DNA of 5,149 nt, from positions 1-5,149 of the forward strand of contig DATHYZ010000206.1 of assembly GCA_035458865.1 (NCBI GenBank), in the 5' to 3' direction. Each line of letters starts with the position of its first letter. The first letter of the stretch is position 1. The notes under the pieces are model-generated. The model was given only the letters and a program-made list of their open reading frames with translations. It had not been told where the DNA came from and did no database searches. The stretch is from DATHYZ01 sp035458865. GTDB taxonomy: Bacteria; Chloroflexota; Limnocylindria; Limnocylindrales; CSP1-4. Of this stretch, positions 1 to 4,735 are shown piece by piece. The position numbers were made by a program, and so were the translations under genes.

Positions 1-887
1 TCATCCTGATCGGCATCTTCCTTGCCATCGTCGCGTTCGTCGCCGTCTTCTACCTGCTCCAGGACCAGGGCGGCGGCGGCGGCGGCGAGTCGCCGGCCTC
101 GCGGACGACTACGCCCACGGTCTTCGCAGCCAAGGACATCCCGCTCGGGACCCAGGTGACCGAGGACATGCTCCGCCTTGAGGAGGAGTTTCCGAACGAG
201 CAGCGCACCGCCGATGCGTTCAACTCGACCTCGCTCGTCGTGGGCAAGATCGCTCGGCAGGACATCGTGGAAGGCCAGCAGGTCCGGGCCGAGAACTTCT
301 CGACGGGCAGCCTGACCTCGATCGACTGCCCGGACACGCTCCGCTGCATCGCCGTCCAGGTGGACCAGGTGACCGGCGTCGGCACCCTCATCCGCGCCGG
401 CGACTACGTCGACGTCCTCGTGGGCTTCACCGGCGACAAGTTCCCCGTCGTCCAGATCAACCCGGACGAGGGCTCGATCACGCCTGTCGCCGGGATCAGC
501 GGCACGACCGTGAAGGTCCTCCTGCAGGGCCTCCAGGTCCAGGGAGTGCTCCTGCCGCCGCCGCCCGCTCAGGACGGCACCCAGCAGGACGGGGGCACGA
601 CGAGCGGCGACCAGCCGACCAACCTGACCGGCCAGCAGGAGATCGTCATCCTCAGCGGCACCGCGCAGCAGATGGAGCTCATCAAGTTCGCCCAGCTCGA
701 CGGCAACATCAGCCTCGTGCTCCGGTCGGCGGGCGACTTCCGTGACCCCAACGACCCGACCATCCCGGTGACGCCGATCCCGGACGTCACCTCCGGCGTC
801 ATCCTCAAGACGCTCGTCGACGATTACGGGGTCCTCGTGCCCGAGATCATCGAGCTCATCCTGCCCGAGGCCACCCCGGCCCCGTGA
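1..887 (+). CDS. cpaB: CpaB/RcpC family Tad pilus assembly protein, 5'-truncated
   Basis: This is the C-terminal part (294 complete codons, first one at base 3) of a Flp/Tad pilus assembly protein that acts outside the cytoplasmic membrane. Numbering from the first complete codon, residues 1-19 are a hydrophobic segment (ILIGIFLAIVAFVAVFYLL), the N-terminal membrane anchor. A six-glycine linker follows at 23-28. Residues 39-103 fit a SAF domain (TVFAAKDIPLGTQVTEDM, then VVGKIARQDIVEGQQV). Next comes the RcpC/CpaB-type domain with AVQVDQVTGVGTLIRAGDYVDV (117-138), a Pro/Gln/Gly/Thr-rich insert at 185-212, and the closing ILSGTAQQMELIKFAQLDGNISLVLR region (216-241). A GTG at 156 could be mistaken for the start, but the open frame and the conserved SAF strand and anchor continue upstream to the edge, so the real start lies outside. 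Oddities are a Cys pair at 109 and 115 and a tail of about 47 residues after the last conserved block. In diderms the family works with the secretin; no secretin is visible here. The family call is confident; the exact role in this organism is inferred. Confidence 0.9.
   Translation, partial: ILIGIFLAIVAFVAVFYLLQDQGGGGGGESPASRTTTPTVFAAKDIPLGTQVTEDMLRLEEEFPNEQRTADAFNSTSLVVGKIARQDIVEGQQVRAENFSTGSLTSIDCPDTLRCIAVQVDQVTGVGTLIRAGDYVDVLVGFTGDKFPVVQINPDEGSITPVAGISGTTVKVLLQGLQVQGVLLPPPPAQDGTQQDGGTTSGDQPTNLTGQQEIVILSGTAQQMELIKFAQLDGNISLVLRSAGDFRDPNDPTIPVTPIPDVTSGVILKTLVDDYGVLVPEIIELILPEATPAP
69..86 (+). repeat. (GGC)6 trinucleotide run encoding a Gly6 linker
   Basis: Six consecutive GGC codons sit directly after the membrane anchor and before the SAF domain of CpaB. 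They encode a flexible poly-glycine spacer. Because the unit is three bases, length changes would alter linker length without shifting the frame. Confidence 0.85.
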
Positions 888-904
888 CGAGACCCGCCCA
901 GCTC

Positions 905-934
905 GATCGGGCGCCGGACCCCCGGCGCCCGATC
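905..934 (+). terminator. Perfect 13-bp hairpin after cpaB, terminator-like but without a T tract
   Basis: The left arm GATCGGGCGCCGG (905-917) and right arm CCGGCGCCCGATC (922-934) are exact reverse complements around a 4-nt loop ACCC (918-921). The hairpin begins 17 nt after the cpaB stop codon and ends 50 nt before the cpaE start. The following bases (CATCGGGCCGG) contain no run of T, so a classical intrinsic terminator is not demonstrated. It could be a weak or factor-assisted terminator, an attenuator, a 3'-end stabiliser of upstream mRNA, or a protein-binding inverted repeat on DNA. The structure is seen directly; its function is inferred. Confidence 0.55.
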
Positions 935-948
935 CATCGGGCCGGACC
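906..948 (+). repeat. Imperfect direct repeat in the cpaB-cpaE gap
   Basis: ATCGGGCGCCGGACC (906-920) recurs as ATCGGGCCGGACC (936-948), differing only by a missing CG dinucleotide. The first copy is the left arm and loop start of the hairpin, so the second copy could compete for pairing with the right arm at 922-934. It may be a decayed duplication or a second half-site; no function can be assigned. Confidence 0.4.
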
Positions 949-961
949 ACATCCCTTGACC

Positions 962-966
962 AGGAG
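962..966 (+). promoter_or_regulatory. Distant Shine-Dalgarno-like AGGAG upstream of cpaE
   Basis: AGGAG is the only good Shine-Dalgarno match before the cpaE ATG at 985, but 18 nt separate them, well beyond the usual 5-10. No ATG, GTG or TTG in the same frame lies between, and the protein homology begins right at this ATG, so the start is not in doubt. Initiation may be weak, helped by folding of the leader, or independent of this motif. Confidence 0.35.
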
Positions 967-984
967 CGCAGCGGCGACCCACCC

Positions 985-2241
985 ATGACCGATCGGATCC
1001 AGGTCCTCATCGTCGACGACATCCCGGAGACGCGCGACCACCTCACGAAGCTCCTCGGCTTCGAGAGCGACATCGAGGTGGTCGGCGCCGCCGCATCGGG
1101 TGTCGAGGCGATCGAGCTCGCCGAGCGCCTGTCCCCCGACATCGTCCTGATGGACATCAACATGCCGGACATGGACGGGATCGCCACCACCGAGCAGCTC
1201 GTGACCCGCGTCCCGACGGCGGCCGTCATCATGATGTCCGTCCAGGGCGAGGCCGACTACCTGCGCCGCTCGATGCTGGCCGGGGCGCGCGAGTTCCTGG
1301 TCAAGCCCTTCAGCTCGGACGAGCTGACGGCCTCCATCCGCCAGGTCAGCGCCCGGGAGCGCGAGAAGCTGAGCCGGATGGCCGTCACGGCGGCGCCGGT
1401 GGCGGCCTCCTCGAACGGCCACGACGGCGAGGGGGGCGAGCCGGGCATGGTCGTGGCGCTGTTCAGCCCCAAGGGCGGTGTCGGCCGGACCACCATCGCC
1501 GTGAACATGGCCGTTGCGGCCCACCAGGAGCTCGGCCGGGACGTCTGCATCGTGGACGGGTCCCTCCAGTTCGGCGACGTGGGGGTCCTCCTGAACCTCA
1601 ACCCCAAGAACAAGTCGATCGCCGACATGGCCCCGGAGCTGGAGGCCGGCGAGGCGGACTCGCTCGACACCTTCGTGGTCACCCACTCGTCGGGCGTGAA
1701 GGTCCTCCTGGCCCCGCCATCCCCGGAGATGGCCGAGCTGGTGAGCGCGGCCGGCCTGCGGCGGGCGATCGATGCGCTCCGCATGCGCCACGAGCTCGTC
1801 GTGGTCGACTGCGCGTCGACCTTCAACGACACGACCCTGGCCATCCTCGACGCCGCCGACCTCGTGCTGACGGTCCTGAGCCTCGAGATCACCAGCATCA
1901 AGAACATGCGACTCTTCCTCGAGGTCGCCGACCAGCTCGGCTACGAGAAGGGCACCATCCAGCTCGTCCTGAACCGGGCCGACTCGACCCTCGGCATCCG
2001 GGTCACCGACGTCGAGCACTCCATCGGCCGGAAGGTCGACCACACGATCGTGTCGGACGGCCGCAGCGTGGTCTACGCGCTGAACCGCGGCATCCCGTTC
2101 TACATCAGCAACCGGGAGGCCCAGGTCTCCCAGGACGTCCTCCGGCTGGCCAAGGCCATCGCCGGACCGACCGAGCACCCCACCAAGGGCGGGTCCGAGG
2201 ACCGGGCCGGCCAGAAGAAGTCCCTGTTCGCATGGCGATGA
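985..2241 (+). CDS. cpaE: TadZ/CpaE: receiver domain fused to ParA/MinD-like ATPase
   Basis: This 418-residue cytoplasmic protein is predicted to place the Tad machine in the cell and may recruit other Tad components. Residues 5-121 form a complete CheY-like receiver: acidic pair D11/D12, phosphoacceptor D57 in LMDINMPDMDG, S85 at the Thr/Ser switch position, and K107 in FLVKPF. A charged then Ala/Gly-rich linker (122-154) leads to a MinD/ParA-type ATPase (155-395). This has a deviant Walker A, SPKGGVGRTT (161-170), keeping signature Lys K163 but with R168 where the second Lys normally stands. It also has D191 in CIVDGSLQFGD, the Walker A' region, and D275 in the Walker B strand ELVVVDCAS. 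NRGIPF (367-372) and the basic tail KKSLFAWR are typical of the family. ATG at 985 is chosen because the receiver's first strand starts immediately after it and no in-frame start lies just upstream. CpaE proteins often carry a degenerate receiver; here all key residues are present, so phosphorylation is possible but unproven. No partner kinase lies in the window. cpaF follows after 35 nt. Confidence 0.93.
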   Translation: MTDRIQVLIVDDIPETRDHLTKLLGFESDIEVVGAAASGVEAIELAERLSPDIVLMDINMPDMDGIATTEQLVTRVPTAAVIMMSVQGEADYLRRSMLAGAREFLVKPFSSDELTASIRQVSAREREKLSRMAVTAAPVAASSNGHDGEGGEPGMVVALFSPKGGVGRTTIAVNMAVAAHQELGRDVCIVDGSLQFGDVGVLLNLNPKNKSIADMAPELEAGEADSLDTFVVTHSSGVKVLLAPPSPEMAELVSAAGLRRAIDALRMRHELVVVDCASTFNDTTLAILDAADLVLTVLSLEITSIKNMRLFLEVADQLGYEKGTIQLVLNRADSTLGIRVTDVEHSIGRKVDHTIVSDGRSVVYALNRGIPFYISNREAQVSQDVLRLAKAIAGPTEHPTKGGSEDRAGQKKSLFAWR

Positions 2242-2262
2242 GCGAGGTCCCCTCGGGGGCGG

Positions 2263-2270
2263 AAGGGGAG
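2263..2270 (+). promoter_or_regulatory. Ribosome-binding site of cpaF
   Basis: AAGGGGAG ends 6 nt before the ATG at 2277, a well-placed purine-rich Shine-Dalgarno that fixes this start. TCCCCT at 2248-2253 is the exact complement of AGGGGA at 2264-2269, so a short hairpin could mask the site when the upstream gene is not being translated. Confidence 0.7.
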
Positions 2271-2276
2271 TAGGCG

Positions 2277-3689
2277 ATGTCCCTCTTGAAGCGGATCGAG
2301 AGCGCCCGACCGGGCGCCGAGCCCCAGGCGACGCCGGGAGCGCCCGCGCCGGCCGGGGGGAGCCCCAACCTGCCGGCGCCGCCGGCGGGTACGCCGCCGC
2401 CTGCCGCGCCACGGCTGATGACGAGCTCCCCGGTCCGGGAGTCGTTCCGGGACGTCAAGTTCCGGATCCAGAGCCGGGTCATCCAGGACCTGGACCCCAA
2501 GCTCGACCTCTCGAACCAGGTCGAGGTGCGACGCCAGATCGAGGAGATCTTCGGCAAGGTCATCGACGAGGAGGGCCTGGCCCTGACCCGCGCCGAGCGG
2601 GTCCGGATGCTCGAGCAGATCACCGACGAGATCATCGGCCTCGGCCCGCTCGAGCCGCTCCTCCGCGACGAGACCATCACCGAGGTCATGGTCAACGGCC
2701 CGCGCCAGGTCAACATCGAGCGCGCCGGCAAGCTCGAGCTGACGAACGTCGTCTTCCAGAACGACGACCACGTCATGCGGATCATCGATCGGATCATCGC
2801 CCCGATCGGTCGCCGCGTCGACGAGTCCAGTCCGATGGTCGACGCCCGCCTGACCGACGGCTCGCGCGTCAACGCCATCATCCCGCCGCTCTCGCTCGTG
2901 GGCCCCGTCGTCACGATCCGGAAGTTCGCCGCCTCCCCGTTCACCGTCGACGACCTGATCCGCTTCGGGACGGCGACGCCGGAGATGTTCGACTTCCTCA
3001 AGGCCTGCGTCGAGGCCCGCCTCAACTGCTTCGTCTCAGGCGGCACCGGCTCCGGCAAGACGACGACCCTGAACGTCCTCTCGTCCTTCATCCCGAACGA
3101 CGAGCGGATCGTGACGATCGAGGACGCCGCCGAGCTCCAGCTCCGCCAGGAGCACGTGGTGACGCTCGAGTCGCGCCCGCCGAACATCGAGGGCAAGGGC
3201 GCCATCCCGATCCGCGAGCTGGTCCGGAACTCCCTCCGCATGCGGCCCGACCGGATCATCGTCGGCGAGTGTCGTTCCGGCGAGGCGCTCGACATGCTCC
3301 AGGCCATGAACACGGGCCACGACGGCTCGCTGTCCACCGGCCACGCCAACAGCCCGCGGGACATGCTCTCCCGCCTCGAGACCATGGTCCTGATGGCCGG
3401 CGTGGACCTGCCACTCCGGGCCATCCGCGAGCAGATCGCCTCGGCCGTGGACCTGATCGTCCACCAGAGCCGCCTCAAGGACGGCTCCCGGAAGGTCACC
3501 AACATCACCGAGGTCCAGGGCATGGAGGGCGACGTCATCGTCATGCAGGACGTCTTCGTCTTCGAGCAGACGGGCGTCGCCGACGGCCGCATCCAGGGCC
3601 GCCTGAAGCCGACCGGCATCCGGCCCAAGTTCGTCGAGAAGTTCGAGGTCATGGGCATCCACCTGCCGCCCGGCCTCTTCGGCTTCTAG
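2277..3689 (+). CDS. cpaF: TadA/CpaF secretion ATPase of the Tad pilus
   Basis: This 470-residue protein belongs to the type II/IV secretion ATPase family (VirB11/PilT superfamily). It is expected to form a hexamer on the cytoplasmic face of the membrane and power Flp pilin assembly through TadB and TadC. MSLLKRIE opens the protein, followed by a Pro/Ala/Gly-rich unstructured stretch (12-46). The helical N-terminal region runs from about 58 to 120 and the N-terminal ATPase subdomain from about 121 to 235, including VDESSPMVDARLTDGSRVNAI in which the family's conserved Arg residues lie. The RecA-like core holds Walker A GGTGSGKT (255-262, K261), the Asp box TIEDAAEL (280-287), Walker B RIIVGECR (326-333, E331) and the His box STGHANSPRD (353-362, H356). 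All catalytic positions are present and the length is typical, so it should be active. The ATG at 2277 is supported by a good ribosome-binding site and the conserved SLLKRI start. The gene lies between cpaE (35 nt) and tadB (26 nt), as in other tad operons. Confusion with conjugative VirB11/TrbB is unlikely given these neighbours. Confidence 0.97.
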   Translation: MSLLKRIESARPGAEPQATPGAPAPAGGSPNLPAPPAGTPPPAAPRLMTSSPVRESFRDVKFRIQSRVIQDLDPKLDLSNQVEVRRQIEEIFGKVIDEEGLALTRAERVRMLEQITDEIIGLGPLEPLLRDETITEVMVNGPRQVNIERAGKLELTNVVFQNDDHVMRIIDRIIAPIGRRVDESSPMVDARLTDGSRVNAIIPPLSLVGPVVTIRKFAASPFTVDDLIRFGTATPEMFDFLKACVEARLNCFVSGGTGSGKTTTLNVLSSFIPNDERIVTIEDAAELQLRQEHVVTLESRPPNIEGKGAIPIRELVRNSLRMRPDRIIVGECRSGEALDMLQAMNTGHDGSLSTGHANSPRDMLSRLETMVLMAGVDLPLRAIREQIASAVDLIVHQSRLKDGSRKVTNITEVQGMEGDVIVMQDVFVFEQTGVADGRIQGRLKPTGIRPKFVEKFEVMGIHLPPGLFGF

Positions 3690-3700
3690 CCCGAGCCGTC

Positions 3701-3708
3701 GAGGGAGG
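3701..3708 (+). promoter_or_regulatory. Ribosome-binding site of tadB
   Basis: GAGGGAGG lies 7 nt before the ATG at 3716, in the short gap after the cpaF stop. It decides the tadB start: the same frame stays open far upstream into cpaF (to about 3269), but that upstream translation is an Arg/Pro/His-rich shadow with no Tad similarity. Confidence 0.8.
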
Positions 3709-3715
3709 ACCGCCG

Positions 3716-4732
3716 ATGCCGACGCTCTCACCCATCCTGATCGCGGCGATCGCCGCGATCGCGATCCTGGTCATCACGCTGGGAATCGCCGCCAGCGGCA
3801 GCTCGTCGGGCATGAGCGCCCGTCTCGAGCGCTACGCCTCCGGCCGCAAGGAGGAGGCGCCCACGCCGACCGGCCAGGGCGGCCTCCAGGACCTGCTCGC
3901 CCAGAGCCAGGCCCTCGCCCAGCTCAACAAGGTGGTCGAGCAGCGCGACTTCGGGTCGAACCTGGCCCGGGAGCTGGCACGCGCCGACCTCAAGCTGAAG
4001 CCGAGCGAGTACCTCGTCATCTGGGGCGCCGCCATCGTCGGCATCCCGCTGATCATGGTCGGGTTCTCGGTCGTCTTCGAGTCGCTCCGCAATCCCCTCG
4101 CCCTCCTGCTCGGCGCGTTCGTCGGCTTCATGCTCCCGCGCTTCTGGCTCAACCGGCGCAAGAGCAGCCGCCTCAACGCCTTCAACAAGAACCTTCCCGA
4201 CACGATCACCCTGATCGCCAACGCCCTGCGGGCCGGATCGTCGTTCCTCCAGGCGATCGAGATGGTCGTCCGTGAGACCCGACCGCCGATCTCGACCGAG
4301 TTCGGGCGGGTCATCCGCGAGGTCAACCTGGGGCTGCCGTTCGACCAGGCGCTGGAGAACATGGTCCGGCGGGTCCGCTCGGACGACCTGGAGCTCATGG
4401 CGACCGCCATCTCCATCCAGCACACCGTCGGCGGCAACCTCGCCGAGATCCTCGACTCGATCGCCTTCACGATCCGCGAGCGCGTCCGCATCAAGGGCGA
4501 GATCCGGGTCCTCACGGCCCAGCAGCGGATCTCCGGCTACGTCGTCGCGTTCCTGCCGATCGGCCTGTCGGTCTTCCTGTTCATCATCGCGCCGAGCTTC
4601 TTCGACCCGATGTTCGACCAGAGCGTCAGCATCCTGGGGATCCCGGCCGGGATGGTGATCATCGCCCTCGGGGGGATCTCGATGCTCATCGGCTTCCTCA
4701 TCATCCGACGCATCGTCGACATCGAGGTCTGA
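3716..4732 (+). CDS. tadB: TadB, inner-membrane platform protein of the Tad pilus
   Basis: This 338-residue multi-pass membrane protein has a type II secretion system F (T2SSF/GspF-like) domain. With TadC it is expected to form the platform on which the TadA ATPase acts to extrude pilin. Hydrophobic segments are visible at about 5-26 (LSPILIAAIAAIAILVITLG), 99-122, 125-142, 276-292 and 309-331. The T2SSF region (about 157-280) shows the family pattern NLPDTITLIANALRAGSSF, then NLGLPFDQALENM, then HTVGGNLAEILDSIAFTIRER. The segment at 27-97 between the first and second membrane spans is polar and carries MSARLERYASG. The short, basic C-terminal end RRIVDIEV follows the last span. The start at 3716 is chosen for its ribosome-binding site and the signal-anchor-like N-terminus; a longer reading into cpaF is rejected. 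tadC begins 3 nt after the stop, so the two are probably translated together. Length is normal and nothing is missing. Confidence 0.95.
   Translation: MPTLSPILIAAIAAIAILVITLGIAASGSSSGMSARLERYASGRKEEAPTPTGQGGLQDLLAQSQALAQLNKVVEQRDFGSNLARELARADLKLKPSEYLVIWGAAIVGIPLIMVGFSVVFESLRNPLALLLGAFVGFMLPRFWLNRRKSSRLNAFNKNLPDTITLIANALRAGSSFLQAIEMVVRETRPPISTEFGRVIREVNLGLPFDQALENMVRRVRSDDLELMATAISIQHTVGGNLAEILDSIAFTIRERVRIKGEIRVLTAQQRISGYVVAFLPIGLSVFLFIIAPSFFDPMFDQSVSILGIPAGMVIIALGGISMLIGFLIIRRIVDIEV
3739..3760 (+). repeat. Perfect 22-nt palindrome inside the tadB start region
   Basis: Two 11-nt half-sites, GATCGCGGCGA and TCGCCGCGATC, abut without a spacer and are exact reverse complements, with GCGATCGC at the centre. 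The palindrome covers tadB codons 8-15 and follows from the Ile-Ala-Ala repeat of the first membrane helix being written with ATC, GCG and GCC codons. In mRNA it could fold as a 9-bp stem with a 4-nt loop about 20 nt into the gene. A role beyond coding is unproven. Confidence 0.5.
4724..4727 (+). promoter_or_regulatory. Ribosome-binding site of tadC inside the tadB 3' end
   Basis: GAGG lies within the last tadB codons, 8 nt before the tadC ATG at 4736. With the tadB stop at 4730-4732 and only three bases before the next start, ribosomes ending tadB can reinitiate on tadC, which would keep the two platform proteins in step. Confidence 0.55.
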
Positions 4733-4735
4733 GCG

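Noticed and set aside
156..158. GTG as the true start of cpaB
   Set aside because: It would cut the SAF domain in half and lose the membrane anchor. The same frame continues upstream with conserved sequence to the window edge.
956..984. Possible sigma-70 promoter (TTGACC at 956-961) before cpaE
   Set aside because: No -10-like hexamer lies 16-18 nt downstream, where the sequence is C-rich. A lone TTGAC in GC-rich DNA is weak evidence.
856..2412. A 518-codon open frame on the - strand across cpaE
   Set aside because: It is the antisense shadow of cpaE: its translation is rich in Asp/Val/Gly/Arg/His with no recognisable domain, as expected when a GC-rich coding strand is read backwards.
2105..3658. 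A 517-codon open frame on the - strand across cpaF, plus smaller - strand frames at 50-391, 569-808, 1257-1907, 2100-2771, 3036-3731, 3728-4423, 3832-4515 and 4537-5127
   Set aside because: All overlap confidently identified Tad genes, show biased Ser/Arg or Asp/Glu composition without motifs, and are explained by GC-rich codon use lacking antisense stops.
2277..3689. TadA homologue as part of a conjugation or type IV secretion system (VirB11/TrbB)
   Set aside because: The flanking cpaB, tadZ, tadB and tadC genes and the protein's own GHDGSLSTGHANSPRD region fit the Tad family; no conjugation genes are visible.
3269..3715. A long N-terminal extension of TadB reaching back into cpaF
   Set aside because: The extra 149 residues are an Arg/Pro/His-rich out-of-frame reading of cpaF. 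TadB similarity, the signal-anchor-like segment and a good ribosome-binding site all begin at 3716.
4272..4658. A 128-codon + strand frame inside tadB
   Set aside because: It is a Ser/Arg-rich frame-shifted shadow of the T2SSF domain of TadB.
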